A stretch of 64,000 nucleotides of DNA from Micavibrio_B sp964633355 (GCA_964633355.1 CAZWGO010000001.1:1-64000), one strand, 5' to 3'. Counted from the first letter of the stretch, positions 7,887-17,141 are shown. Program-made: numbers and translations. The notes: generated from the letters alone by a model not told the origin.

Positions 7887-8726
7887 CTATTTTTTCAAAA
7901 GGCCTTGAATTTTAGTATCGATATCATAATGGCTTTCAGGGCGCAGGAAGCTGTTTAGCCAGTCCTGAATATAACGCGGTGTCTTATTCGCAACGAGAAG
8001 CACCATGCCTTCTGTGATAAGTTGGTTGCGGAAACGTAGCCCTTCCTGCTTTTGGATAATTTTTGAGGCAGCAGGAATATAGACAAGACGTGCCGTGACA
8101 ACGCCATAAAGCGTCGCAAGAAGGGCAACAGATAGTCCTTTGCCGACGCCGGACATATCACCGGAGAAGTTACCGAGCATGATTACCATACCGACCAATG
8201 TGCCGACCATACCAAAGGCCGGAGCGTGGCTGGCCATGGCCTGTAATACGCGTGCAGGAATAGTGTCGCGTTCATATGTCGCATCCGCCGCGGTTTCCAT
8301 CATCGTGCGAACTTCCTCGGGAGAATAATTACTGACAACCATATCAAGGCCGTAACGAACGAAGCTGTCGTTTTTTGGATTATTGAAGTTTTCGTCTTCG
8401 AGGCCGCGCATGCCCTTAGCTTTGACGATTTTAGCCCAGGCGATTATTTCCACCATATCATGGTGCAACGTTTCATGGGTTGCCGTTGCCTTCATGAACA
8501 TATGACCAATGCTTTTTAACGCGATGACGACGTGATTGGCCTGAAAGCTCATAAAGGCAACGGCCAAGGAGCCGCCGACAACGATGAGCAATCCTTCAAG
8601 GCTGATAAAAGCTAAGTAATTTCGTGTGCCAATCAAGATGGCGAGAATAATCATCAAGGCGCCAAAGGCCGCGCCGATAATTGAGGCATAGGAAAAAGGG
8701 GAAGTTTCTTGGTCTTCTAGCGTCAT
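7887..8726 (-). CDS. motA: Flagellar motor stator protein MotA (PomA-like)
   Basis: The 279-residue integral membrane protein has the MotA/PomA layout. Two N-terminal membrane segments (about 13-33 and 40-62) come first, then a large cytoplasmic loop, then two more segments (about 170-190 and 203-223) with the conserved stretch HAPAFGMVGTLVGMVIML. Length and N-terminus fit the shorter PomA/MotP-type subfamily better than E. coli MotA. It forms the torque-generating stator with MotB, which follows directly. The start ATG is preceded by a weak GAG site. Confidence 0.93.
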   Translation of the reverse strand: MTLEDQETSPFSYASIIGAAFGALMIILAILIGTRNYLAFISLEGLLIVVGGSLAVAFMSFQANHVVIALKSIGHMFMKATATHETLHHDMVEIIAWAKIVKAKGMRGLEDENFNNPKNDSFVRYGLDMVVSNYSPEEVRTMMETAADATYERDTIPARVLQAMASHAPAFGMVGTLVGMVIMLGNFSGDMSGVGKGLSVALLATLYGVVTARLVYIPAASKIIQKQEGLRFRNQLITEGMVLLVANKTPRYIQDWLNSFLRPESHYDIDTKIQGLLKK

Positions 8727-8801
8727 GATATGCTCGTTATTCTAACCGCATCAAATGTTTAAGTCGTTCTGACTTTAACATTTATTTATGCCAGAAAGAA
8801 A

Positions 8802-9827
8802 TTAATCATATCTTAAGTCGGTGGCTTTTCCGTGGAAGACTTTATAGGCGAAGAATGTATAGGCAAGCAGGCACGGAATAACGACCAGGGCGCCGACCAA
8901 AATGATCATTAGCGATTGCGGGGCGCTGGCAGCGTCGACGATCAAAATTCCTTTTGAATCGAGTGTTTCCGGCACGATAAAGGGATAGAAGCTATAAGCG
9001 AGGCCGATAAAACATAATATGGCCGTGGCGATTGTCAGTACAAACGGCATCCAGCAATGGCGGTCATTTGCCTTGGGAAGCTTTGACAGAATATAGAAAA
9101 GGCCGATGACGCAAACGCCCGTCAGTACAGGAATGGGCGAGAGATAAAAAATCTCAGGCAAGGAAAACCATTTCTCAAAAATGCGCGGCGACACTAACGG
9201 GGTGGCCAGCGATACGAGGGTGATAGCGGCAATCGCGCCGACTAGACTCATTTTTGCCCAGTGCACGGCGCGGCGTTGTAAATCTCCTTCCGTTTTCATG
9301 ATCAGCCAGCATGCACCGATCAAAGCATAGCCGGAGGATAGCGCAAAACCGGTGATAATCGAAAAAGCAATTCCCTTCAGGCTATGATCGAAGCCCATGA
9401 TATAAGAGCCCAGCATATAGCCTTGCGATAAAGATGTAATCAGCGAGCCTCCGAAAAAAGACCAATTCCAGAATTGGCGGTGACTTGTATGTGCCTTTGA
9501 ACGAAAGTCGAACGAGACGCCGCGGAAAATGATGCCGGTCAGCATAATGGCGACCGGTATATAAAGGCTGGAAAGAATAACGCCATGCGCCAGCGGAAAG
9601 GCAACCAGTAAAAGGCCGACGCCAAGAACCAGCCATGTTTCATTCGCATCCCAAAACGGACCGATCGATGAAATCATGATATTTTTTTCCTGATCATTGG
9701 CACGCGACACCAATAAGCCGACGCCAAGATCATAGCCATCAAGCAGGGCATAAACCAGCATGGAAAAACCCATCAAAAAAGCGAATGCGAGCGGTAGCCA
9801 TTGGCCGCTGGAAATAATCTCGTTCAT
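8802..9827 (-). CDS. cydB: Cytochrome bd-type quinol oxidase subunit II
   Basis: The 341-residue protein has eight to nine hydrophobic segments and the CydB N-terminal signature (YALLDGYDLGVGLL, then GPFWDANETWLVLG). Together with subunit I it makes the inner-membrane bd-type terminal oxidase. The ATG overlaps the cydA stop by four bases (ATGA), which indicates coupled translation. No cydX-like small gene was noticed between its stop and motA. Confidence 0.95.
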   Translation of the reverse strand: MNEIISSGQWLPLAFAFLMGFSMLVYALLDGYDLGVGLLVSRANDQEKNIMISSIGPFWDANETWLVLGVGLLLVAFPLAHGVILSSLYIPVAIMLTGIIFRGVSFDFRSKAHTSHRQFWNWSFFGGSLITSLSQGYMLGSYIMGFDHSLKGIAFSIITGFALSSGYALIGACWLIMKTEGDLQRRAVHWAKMSLVGAIAAITLVSLATPLVSPRIFEKWFSLPEIFYLSPIPVLTGVCVIGLFYILSKLPKANDRHCWMPFVLTIATAILCFIGLAYSFYPFIVPETLDSKGILIVDAASAPQSLMIILVGALVVIPCLLAYTFFAYKVFHGKATDLRYD

Positions 9828-11221
9828 GTCGTTCCCTTATCTTTCGGTAATTCTTTCGCAAGCGGTGCGCCCCATGCGCCCAGCGTGTCATCATTTGTTG
9901 GTCCGTCTTTCTCATTTTCATGAGCATGTGACGCCATGTAAAAAACAGTTGTTATAAAGGCGAGTAACAGAAAAGCGTAAACGGCCAAGTATCCGGCAAG
10001 CGATGTCATGATCATCGGCGAGGAGATGGGGGAAATCGCGTCTTTTGTTTTAAGGACGCCGTAGACCAGCCAGGGCTGGCGACCAATTTCGGTGACATAC
10101 CATCCGGCGATTGTTGCGATCGACCCGGAAAATGTCATGCCGACCAATACGCGTCCCCAAAATGTAGAAAGAGATTGATTTTTGCGGATATGAAGCCCCG
10201 CCAACCATGAAACAAGCAGCATTAAAACACCAATGCCGACCATAATTCGAAATGCCCAGAAAACAGGGGCCACGGGCGGATGATTACCTTTGAAATCGTT
10301 CAGGCCTTTGATTTCACCTGCGCTGTCATGGGCAAGAATAATGCTGGCGAGTTTGGGAATTTCGACTACCCATTTATTGGTTCTTTCCTTTTCATCAGGC
10401 AGGGCAAATAGGATAAGCGGAGCTTCGGTTCTGGTGTCCCAAAGCGCTTCCATGGCCGCAACTTTCGCAGGCTGGTGCTCTTTCGTATTCAGGCCATGCA
10501 AATCGCCGACGAAAATCTGAATTGGGATTAAAATGGCAGCCAGATAAATACCAGTTTTAAGCGTTGCTAAAACAGCAGGACTACGGTCTTGTCGAAGCCA
10601 GCGATATGCGGATATGCCTGCCATAAAAAATGCAGCCGTCAGCGCCGACGCCAGTAACATATGGGTAAAACGATATGGTAGGGACGGGTTGAAAATAATT
10701 TGTGCCCAATCGGTCGCTATTGCCTTGCCGTCGACCATCTCAAACCCGACAGGTGTTTGCATCCAGCTATTGAGCACCAAAATCCAAAATGCGGATAAAG
10801 TCGTGCCGGCGGCAACTAAAAACGTGGCTAGATTATGAACCCATGGTTTTACGCGGCGAAAGCCGAAGAACATGATGCCAAGAAAAGTTGCTTCCAGAAA
10901 AAAAGCGGTCAGAACTTCATACGCCAAAAGCGGCCCGGCAATATTGCCGACAGTCAGCATAAAGCCCGGCCAATTGGTGCCAAACTGAAACGACATTGTA
11001 ATGCCAGTGACAACGCCTATAGCAAAGCACAGCGCAAAAACTTTGGTAAAAAAGAAATACGCATTCATCCATTTATAATCTTGCGTCTTTTGAAATCGAA
11101 GTTTGAAGAACAGCAAAATCCAGCCAAGCGAAATGGTGATAGTCGGAAACAGGATATGAAAGGTGATGTTCGCGGCAAACTGAATACGGGAGAGAAGGGC
11201 TGGATCAAATTCCATGGGCAT
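9824..11221 (-). CDS. cydA: Cytochrome bd-type quinol oxidase subunit I (CioA-like)
   Basis: The 465-residue protein oxidises quinol and reduces O2 to water. Conserved residues are visible: the haem-ligand His22 (ITFHILFP), His in YRFTHMLLAS near 186, and the GRQPW motif near 388. The Q loop between them is short, as in the cyanide-insensitive CioA branch; E. coli CydA is about 520 residues. A perfect FNR-type box lies about 105 bases upstream of the start, which suggests induction at low oxygen. First gene of a cydAB operon. Confidence 0.94.
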   Translation of the reverse strand: MPMEFDPALLSRIQFAANITFHILFPTITISLGWILLFFKLRFQKTQDYKWMNAYFFFTKVFALCFAIGVVTGITMSFQFGTNWPGFMLTVGNIAGPLLAYEVLTAFFLEATFLGIMFFGFRRVKPWVHNLATFLVAAGTTLSAFWILVLNSWMQTPVGFEMVDGKAIATDWAQIIFNPSLPYRFTHMLLASALTAAFFMAGISAYRWLRQDRSPAVLATLKTGIYLAAILIPIQIFVGDLHGLNTKEHQPAKVAAMEALWDTRTEAPLILFALPDEKERTNKWVVEIPKLASIILAHDSAGEIKGLNDFKGNHPPVAPVFWAFRIMVGIGVLMLLVSWLAGLHIRKNQSLSTFWGRVLVGMTFSGSIATIAGWYVTEIGRQPWLVYGVLKTKDAISPISSPMIMTSLAGYLAVYAFLLLAFITTVFYMASHAHENEKDGPTNDDTLGAWGAPLAKELPKDKGTT

Positions 11222-11326
11222 TGCCTCGCTAATCGGATAATAATAACCGGAACTTACGCTTTAGCAGCGCTTTTTCAATATATTTTTGTATATAATTTCA
11301 TGCTAATCTCGTCGGATTGCATTTTC

Positions 11327-11340
11327 TTGATTTATATCAA
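11327..11340. promoter_or_regulatory. FNR/FixK-type box upstream of cydAB
   Basis: TTGAT-TTAT-ATCAA is an exact match to the FNR-family consensus TTGAT-N4-ATCAA. Its centre is about 112 bases before the cydA ATG and only 15 bases before the divergent permease gene. On the cydA side there is room for a promoter with an AT-rich -10 region near 11278-11295. Control of cydAB by an FNR/FixK/ANR-type regulator is therefore the natural reading. The regulator itself is not in the window. Confidence 0.8.
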
Positions 11341-11354
11341 GTGGGGATATCGAT

Positions 11355-12233
11355 ATGTGGTTTTTATGGGCGCTGGGTGCCAGTTTTTGCGCGGCGATAT
11401 TGGCCGAATGCAATCGAAAATTTCAACTCGAAGCGCGCGTGTTAAATGCATGGCGGGCAAGCTTTGCCGCGATGATGATTGCTTTTGCCTGGCCGATTAT
11501 GGTGTGGCCAGATTTAAGTGTAAATCGGAATTTTTATACGGTCGCCGGCGTTGACGGAATCGTTACTGCCATTGGCATGATTATGTTTTTATCCTTGGCG
11601 GCAAAGAAAACCGGGCGTGTTACTTCCATGGTTATGCCTATAGCGGCGATTGGGGCCTTTGCGACATGGTGGCTAATTGTACCAAGTCAGCGGATCAATT
11701 TGATGGATCAGCCAGTTCAGACGATGATCGCGATTTTTTCTCTGCTGATTATTTTTATCTCTCTGCAAAAAATTCGCCGTAACGATAATTCATGGGAATC
11801 TTTTGTGATCGTCTTGCCGGTCGGTCTTGCATTCGGGATGACGGACGCGCTGACCAAATGGGTTCTTTATGGAGCGCACGGCATGTCAGGTCTTGCGATT
11901 GCCTATACATTTTTATCGATGAGTGTTTGTGCGGTTATTGCCTGGGTGGTGGCCCTGCCAAAGCCTGCAGGGGGGCATGTTACTTCTTTTTTAAGCGCGC
12001 CTATGCTTTGGGGTGGCTTTTGGTGCGGCTTTTGGACAGCCGGCATGTATCTAGCCTTGACGTTTTCCCTGACTCTGGCGGATAATCCGACCTATCCTGG
12101 AATTATTATGGCACTGACGCCTATCTGGCTTTATTTATTAAATCAGCTTCGTCAGACGCACGATGATGTCAATCCCCTGGCAGGCCTGGCCATCATCGCC
12201 GGGGCTGTTGGCCTCCTTCTTTCAACACTTTGA
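11355..12233 (+). CDS. DMT/EamA-type permease
   Basis: The 292-residue protein has about ten hydrophobic segments in two similar halves, typical of the drug/metabolite transporter superfamily. There is no long soluble domain. A GTGGGG stretch lies a few bases ahead of the ATG. The substrate is not predictable. It is divergent from cydA, and the FNR box is so near its start that the protein binding there might hinder its transcription. Confidence 0.8.
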   Translation: MWFLWALGASFCAAILAECNRKFQLEARVLNAWRASFAAMMIAFAWPIMVWPDLSVNRNFYTVAGVDGIVTAIGMIMFLSLAAKKTGRVTSMVMPIAAIGAFATWWLIVPSQRINLMDQPVQTMIAIFSLLIIFISLQKIRRNDNSWESFVIVLPVGLAFGMTDALTKWVLYGAHGMSGLAIAYTFLSMSVCAVIAWVVALPKPAGGHVTSFLSAPMLWGGFWCGFWTAGMYLALTFSLTLADNPTYPGIIMALTPIWLYLLNQLRQTHDDVNPLAGLAIIAGAVGLLLSTL

Positions 12234-12264
12234 ATTTAAAAGAGAATTTATTATCTTTTAACGC

Positions 12265-12293
12265 TTGCGTTCAAAAGCAGGGTAGGGTACAAA
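12265..12293 (+). promoter_or_regulatory. Possible promoter of the tRNA-fMet gene
   Basis: TTGCGT and TACAAA are separated by 17 bases and lie about 55 bases ahead of the tRNA. The -10 element is a weak match (four of six). Nothing else in the 113-base gap looks better. Tentative. Confidence 0.3.
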
Positions 12294-12346
12294 CGCCTTC
12301 GCTCCAGATATCTTAAAGAGTTACCAATTTATTTTCTTTCATTGAT

Positions 12347-12425
<79 letters not shown>

Positions 12426-12453
12426 TGATTTCATTGACTAAAGTGAAGATTTT

Positions 12454-12480
12454 AAGGCTCAGAAATGAGCCTTTTATTTT
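12454..12480 (+). terminator. Terminator after tRNA-fMet
   Basis: AAGGCTC pairs with GAGCCTT around a six-base loop, followed by TTATTTT. It lies inside the left end of the element, so the element supplies the tRNA with a transcription stop and insulates its own genes. Confidence 0.75.
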
Positions 12481-12483
12481 GCC

Positions 12484-12503
12484 GTTGCCGCATCATTGCC
12501 GCA
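12484..12503 (+). repeat. Tandem GTTGCCGCA motif, copy 1
   Basis: GTTGCCGCA-TC-ATTGCCGCA: two nearly identical nine-mers with an 11-base period. It is 58 bases inside the left repeat and has the same orientation as copy 4 near the right end. Possibly an arm-type integrase site. Confidence 0.75.
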
Positions 12504-12632
12504 ACTAATGTACTTTTACTCTTTTATCCCTCAAGTCTATTTAGCTTACATCAAAATTGAACTGTAATATTTGGTTTGAATGGAATATGGTCAGAGTTAT
12601 TTTATTACAGCCTGGCGTTACATAATTTTACA

Positions 12633-13316
12633 ATGAATTTAGATGACCTAAGAAAAAAAATTCAAAACGGCGACATTCGTAGCCAGCCTCTCGCCACCAT
12701 CGCTTCAGGTAAGCTCGAGTCTAAGGATGGTCAATTTATCGAGTATTCTATACATGAAGGCTGGAATATCATTTCCGCTACTGAGTGTGACAAATTTTGG
12801 GTCAAAGCTCAGATGGAGCTATTTGATTTTATCGTGCAGCAAAACTTTGACCCTAGTACATTAGAAGAGGTCTTAGATAGTGTGCAGGCGGAAGATTTGC
12901 ATTGGGACTGGTTAAAGAAATCCTGTGCATATGTTAATGATGAATATCGGTGGTTCTATTTGTATGCTGGGGGCAAACCGCAAGGCGCGTGCTTAATTTT
13001 TCATCCCAAGGATAGCGCCCTCGAAACAGCCAAAATATTTTATGTCGAATATATAGCGGTGGCTCCCTGGAATAGGTCCTGTAAAATTCGTCAAAGAGAA
13101 TTTAAAGGCGTAGGTTCAATTCTACTTCAAGCCTCGCTTCGCTTCGCAATCGACACATTGGGTCTTACGCCTGGGTTTTCTCTTCACTCTCTTCCCAAGG
13201 CGAAGGAATACTACAAGAAAATCAAAATGGTGAACATTCCTAAATACGACAAAAAAAACCTGATGTACTTTGAGCTCCCTCAGGAAAATGCAACCGAGTT
13301 AATGAAGTTAGCATAA
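12633..13316 (+). CDS. GNAT-family N-acetyltransferase-like protein
   Basis: The 227-residue product has the C-terminal layout of a GNAT domain. There is a beta-strand pair around YVEYIAVAPWN (about 152-162) and a GVGSILLQASLRFA stretch (about 174-187) at the place of the acetyl-CoA-binding Q/RxxGxG/A loop. It ends with a late motif about YYKKIKM. The first 110 residues do not resemble a known domain. No good ribosome-binding site is seen; ATG 13316 of the next gene overlaps its stop (TAATG), so the two are co-translated. The substrate is unknown. Within a mobile element, a toxin or defence role is possible. Confidence 0.65.
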   Translation: MNLDDLRKKIQNGDIRSQPLATIASGKLESKDGQFIEYSIHEGWNIISATECDKFWVKAQMELFDFIVQQNFDPSTLEEVLDSVQAEDLHWDWLKKSCAYVNDEYRWFYLYAGGKPQGACLIFHPKDSALETAKIFYVEYIAVAPWNRSCKIRQREFKGVGSILLQASLRFAIDTLGLTPGFSLHSLPKAKEYYKKIKMVNIPKYDKKNLMYFELPQENATELMKLA

Positions 13317-14188
13317 TGGATAAAATTGATTGGGATGATTTATTTGTTTGTGGGGAGTGGGATGGAACGTCCGCTCGCGAGGCCTTTGATCGCTTCAAAG
13401 AGTTCAGACAGCATTTTGATTCTTTACCGAAAAAGGATTTGATTTCTCGAGGTTGGATAAAAGATAAGAACGATTTCTTATCTCTGTACGATTACTACAA
13501 GACAATGAATTGGCAACAGAATACGGCATTGTTTAGAAAACTTAATCACGCAGATAAATCCTTGGCCTCACTTTGGATCTCTAGAATTAGGTCGCTGGGT
13601 CAACTAGAAGTATTTACTAATGATCTTGCTGATTTCTCCAATCTCGAGAAAGTCGAGCTAAAGCAAATATCAAAGTTAAGTGAAGATATAGATAACTTGA
13701 AAGATCTTCCTGCTTTTCTTCGTAGTAAGGGCGTAATTCTCATATACGACAGAGCAATTCCAAATATGAAATTGGACGGGGTTGTTTTCAAGCTACCTTC
13801 TGGCCATCCTGTTATTGGTCTCAGTCTTAGATATCCAAGACTAGACTATTTTTGGTTTACGCTCATGCATGAACTTGCGCATATCACTCTACACAGTGAA
13901 CTCCTAGAAACACCGATAGCTGACGACTTTGAAACGGACACGGAAAGCGAGATTGAGATTTCTGCGGATCGGCTAGCTAAACAGTCTCTTGTTGACAAAG
14001 CAAGTTTGAGGAGTTGCAAAGCAAAGTATACGGGTAATTCGAATGACGTTAAAGTTTTTGCCCATGAAATGAATGTGCATCCGAGTATTGTTGCGGGGCT
14101 ACTAAGGCATGAGTCGGGTGACTATTCTTCCTATAATCAAATAATCAACGAAATAAATGTAAGAGAAATAATTTTTGGTCATGATTAA
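13316..14188 (+). CDS. ImmA/IrrE-family metallopeptidase
   Basis: The 290-residue protein has the zinc-binding HELAH motif (residues 185-189) in FTLMHELAHITLH and a downstream acidic EISADRLAKQSLV segment that supplies the third ligand in COG2856/DUF955 peptidases. No HTH is obvious at the N-terminus, unlike XRE-ImmA fusions; residues 1-130 are helical and unassigned. Family members cleave repressors or antitoxins. It overlaps the GNAT stop by one base and the next gene by eight bases, so it belongs to a three-gene operon. Confidence 0.85.
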   Translation: MDKIDWDDLFVCGEWDGTSAREAFDRFKEFRQHFDSLPKKDLISRGWIKDKNDFLSLYDYYKTMNWQQNTALFRKLNHADKSLASLWISRIRSLGQLEVFTNDLADFSNLEKVELKQISKLSEDIDNLKDLPAFLRSKGVILIYDRAIPNMKLDGVVFKLPSGHPVIGLSLRYPRLDYFWFTLMHELAHITLHSELLETPIADDFETDTESEIEISADRLAKQSLVDKASLRSCKAKYTGNSNDVKVFAHEMNVHPSIVAGLLRHESGDYSSYNQIINEINVREIIFGHD

Positions 14189-15245
14189 ATATGTCCCTTT
14201 TCTGAAATGTAAGTCCAACGAAATTATCTCGCTTTCGCTTTTGGACGAGGATGTTTTGGAAAAAATTATCCCGTTTTTTGATTTTCCGAGAAAAAACAAA
14301 GGGAATTATACCCCGGAAAATTTCGCTCACAGTGTTGAGCGTATTTCTAAATGTATGAAAAAATATATCGGTAAAATTCACGAAATGTACGTGGACACAT
14401 TCGATATAGAGGAAAGTCTTATCATAGCGGGTTCATCTCCTTATGAATTATTAATAGCCAATTTATTGCCTATGAACGTAGTGCCAGTTGTTGGCGTAGA
14501 TAGGAGTAAGGCTCACATTGATGCGGTTTTTAAACTGAAGTCATCGGGAGATATAATTTCTAACACCGTTGCTCTAAGGTTAACCCATGAGGATTTTCAA
14601 AGTTATGATGCTGTAGAAGGCGAAATAAATGACGTTTTATCTAACTTATTTTCACTGTTTGATAATGTTGACATTATCTTCGATTGTCGAGTTTGTAAAA
14701 ATTTGGACCTAACTAGCTTGGGCGGAAAAATTTCTAAGTTTCATGCAAAGTTTTCAAAACAATTTCCGGTACGGTATTCTATTGTCGCTGGATCATCAAT
14801 TCCTCCATCCATAAGTGATGTTTTGTCTGTCGATAAAGAGTGCTTTCTTCCGCGAGAAGAATTAAAAATTTATCATGCTGCAAACACCAACAATTCGAAT
14901 CTTATCTATGGGGATTACACGATTGTGAGTCCGAACTATTCGGAAGTCGACATTATGCCGCAGGCGATGCTTAGGATTACCACAGCAAAAATCGTTTACA
15001 CTATCGAAGGTCATCATTTCTTTTTAAGAGGAAGGTCGCTAAAAACCGGAGGGTTTGAGCAGTATTTTGATCTCGCGAAAGATCTTTGTTCCAGAACTTT
15101 TTATCGTGGTGCAGGTTATTCAGACGGAGATAAGTATTTTCAGGAAAAGAGTAAAAGATTAGGCGGCAATGCTGGCCCAGGTACGGTAATTAAACCTTCA
15201 GTAAATGCTCACATTACATACATTGTTCGAAATGGGCCAAACTAA
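14181..15245 (+). CDS. Beta-family (phage T4 beta-like) protein
   Basis: The 354-residue product begins IKYVPFLKCKSNEI, runs through an expected IIPFFDFPR segment, and ends with HHFFLRGRSL, GYSDGDKYF and HITYIVRNG. I recognise this as the beta protein / sce7725-like layout (PF14350). That family has no established biochemical function, but it is often encoded next to an sce7726-family gene, as here. ATG 14181 overlaps the metallopeptidase gene by eight bases. The stop overlaps the convergent sce7726-family gene by four bases. Confidence 0.7.
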   Translation: MIKYVPFLKCKSNEIISLSLLDEDVLEKIIPFFDFPRKNKGNYTPENFAHSVERISKCMKKYIGKIHEMYVDTFDIEESLIIAGSSPYELLIANLLPMNVVPVVGVDRSKAHIDAVFKLKSSGDIISNTVALRLTHEDFQSYDAVEGEINDVLSNLFSLFDNVDIIFDCRVCKNLDLTSLGGKISKFHAKFSKQFPVRYSIVAGSSIPPSISDVLSVDKECFLPREELKIYHAANTNNSNLIYGDYTIVSPNYSEVDIMPQAMLRITTAKIVYTIEGHHFFLRGRSLKTGGFEQYFDLAKDLCSRTFYRGAGYSDGDKYFQEKSKRLGGNAGPGTVIKPSVNAHITYIVRNGPN

Positions 15246-15793
15246 ATAGTCTGTAACGTAGAGTATCTATTTAAAAGTCGATCGCAAATAAGGCCACCTA
15301 AATCGACAGTATCTTTAGTTTGCGTGATCATCTGTGCGAGAAAATCTCTCGGTTTATTTTTATGTTTACCTTCCAATATGTCGAGCATTTCGCTTTTCCA
15401 CAGAGTAAGGAGAGCTTGCATCGCGTCAAAATGCGGATTGATACAAGCCTTTTTTACATACTTGATGCGGACGGCGTCACCAGAATTTGTCGCAAGCATT
15501 AAGCCCCAATGTGAAGGCGCGATACTCTGGGCTTTTATCAAATGGTTTTCAGTAGTAACTAAGGTAATTTTTCTAAACGAGGAGTTGTAAAAAGCGCCTT
15601 GGGCTATAATTCGTTCAATTTTGTCATTTTGGCCTTTGATTTCGTAGCAATGTGCCTCGGAATGTAACGCCACCACGTCCGCAATAGCTTTGCCATTGCA
15701 AACTTGCAGTTCCTCCATGATTGCCTTTGGGCGTATAGATCTGAACTTCAGATGTTCTACTAAGGCTTCTCTTATTTCTAAATCGTTCAGCAT
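15242..15793 (-). CDS. sce7726-family protein, PD-(D/E)xK nuclease-like
   Basis: The 183-residue protein has D39 (GKAIADVVAL), then E51 and K53 (CYEIKGQNDKIERI), the spacing of a PD-(D/E)xK nuclease core. Next come QGAFYNSSFRKITLV and a C-terminal ...LGGLICDRL part. That pattern matches the sce7726 family as I remember it. It is convergent with the beta-family gene, which is its usual partner. Nuclease activity has not been shown for the family to my knowledge. I infer a DNA-acting, possibly defence, role. Confidence 0.75.
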   Translation of the reverse strand: MLNDLEIREALVEHLKFRSIRPKAIMEELQVCNGKAIADVVALHSEAHCYEIKGQNDKIERIIAQGAFYNSSFRKITLVTTENHLIKAQSIAPSHWGLMLATNSGDAVRIKYVKKACINPHFDAMQALLTLWKSEMLDILEGKHKNKPRDFLAQMITQTKDTVDLGGLICDRLLNRYSTLQTI

Positions 15794-16331
15794 GACATTT
15801 GGGGCTCGATTTAAAGATTTTACGCTAGATATCCTAATAATCTATTTAGGAAGAGCTAACAACGACTAAAAAGCTAGATGCCTAGTCGTTTATACTTGTT
15901 GAAATCTTAATGATGGTTCCTGGAGCTGAACCAGCCTAGATAAAGATATTTCTAATTCCAACGAGATTAAGCATAGCCAGCTATTTGAGTAAGCCTCTAA
16001 TGCCAGCATTGCCAATCGAATCGGCCATTCGGCTACCATTTTTTAAATTCTGAATTTTTGAAGTTTTCAGCATACTTAGAGTTGCAATTCTGGATTGCGT
16101 CGAGCAATGTATTCACGGGCCATCTGTAAATGGTCTGGGGCTTAAGAACCTCTTCTAAGCGGCAATGACACTGCCGAAACACGTGTCGTCACTCGGCCTA
16201 TGGCCTGGGTGGCGATGTCATGTCCAAGGCGCAAGCTTAAAAGCATCGCGCTGTTCTTAGAGCAGTTCTTAACACCCAGACCACCAAGAGCAATCTTGGT
16301 GGTTTTCGGTTTTAGACTTAGGGAGATAAAA
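15794..16331. other. Intergenic region of 538 bases
   Basis: No convincing gene is found on either strand. It probably holds the promoter of the sce7726-family gene (left side), the promoter and leader of the 16332 gene (right side) and a hairpin (16280-16305). The right part has several short inverted repeats (for example CTTAAGAACCTCTTCTAAG near 16142-16160), so a structured leader or small RNA is possible but not supported further. Confidence 0.4.
16280..16305 (+). terminator. Terminator-like hairpin before the 16332 gene
   Basis: ACCACCAAGA and TCTTGGTGGT form a ten-base-pair stem around GCAA, followed by TTTTCGGTTTT. It lies only 26 bases ahead of the gene start. It could end an unseen upstream transcript or act as an attenuator. 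Confidence 0.55.
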
Positions 16332-17138
16332 ATGGCATTCGGCACATTCAAGGTTCAGGCGGGTAATTTTAACAAAGGACAAGGCCAATGGTTGAGAAAC
16401 TGTCTTAGGATGCCAACCGGTAACCCTTTCCGACCTCAAGTCATTCCAGTCGATCAGCTTCTTTCAATGAACGTGATCGACCCAGCTTCAAATGGAGCTC
16501 AAACAGTTGAGGGAGAGTTTAAGGATGGCAAGAAATTCCTAGCTACTATGGATCATGACGTTGTGGCTGCGATACGAGCTGCGATGTTTGATGTATCGGT
16601 AGGAAAGACATATGAGGCAAGATTTCCGTATAGGAAATGGAAGAAATGGGAGAAAGTAACTATTAACATCCTGCTGTCTCCGATTTATCTATTTTTTACA
16701 GTTCTAGTTATAGCTTGGATAATGGCGCCGAAGAATGAAACTGCTGTTATCGAGCCGATGCAGGCAAATAAAGAGGCTCCGGCACGTCAAAGCGTAGAAG
16801 ATTTTGCCAGAACTTATCCAACTCAGATCGATATTTCGCCAAACTGGGAAAAGATTGATATTGGAGAACCTACAGATCGCCGCATTGACTATATGATCTA
16901 TTACAAGAGATCTCCATCGATCGCTGTAGCTCAAGCTGATACTTCAAAAATGGTACAAGCCCTTCTTATTGGACTCATGGCGCGCGGCTATGCTCCATCG
17001 TCTGAAAATATTTCTATATCTGTTATGGCGGTTGCGACAGGCCAAGGAGCCACCGGAGCGGCGTTCAAGGTATATGGAAGATCTCGCTATAGCCCAGGGC
17101 GCGATGAAATCGAATTTCTTCAGGATATTGGTCGGTAG
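16332..17138 (+). CDS. Membrane-anchored hypothetical protein (268 aa)
   Basis: ATG 16332 follows AGGGAG closely; an open frame extends further upstream, but this start is clearly the better one. One hydrophobic segment is at about residues 110-132 (INILLSPIYLFFTVLVIAWIMA). A soluble N-terminal domain of about 105 residues and a soluble C-terminal domain of about 130 residues lie on either side. I recognise no family. Its stop is followed four bases later by copy 2 of the GTTGCCGCA repeat, so it is the last gene of its module. Confidence 0.6.
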   Translation: MAFGTFKVQAGNFNKGQGQWLRNCLRMPTGNPFRPQVIPVDQLLSMNVIDPASNGAQTVEGEFKDGKKFLATMDHDVVAAIRAAMFDVSVGKTYEARFPYRKWKKWEKVTINILLSPIYLFFTVLVIAWIMAPKNETAVIEPMQANKEAPARQSVEDFARTYPTQIDISPNWEKIDIGEPTDRRIDYMIYYKRSPSIAVAQADTSKMVQALLIGLMARGYAPSSENISISVMAVATGQGATGAAFKVYGRSRYSPGRDEIEFLQDIGR

Positions 17139-17141
17139 GTT

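Noticed and set aside
10835..11554. A long rightward open frame opposite the start of cydA and over the start of the permease.
   Set aside because: It is the shadow of cydA; composition is unlike a protein (many Lys/Arg/Gln runs), and it would overlap both real genes.
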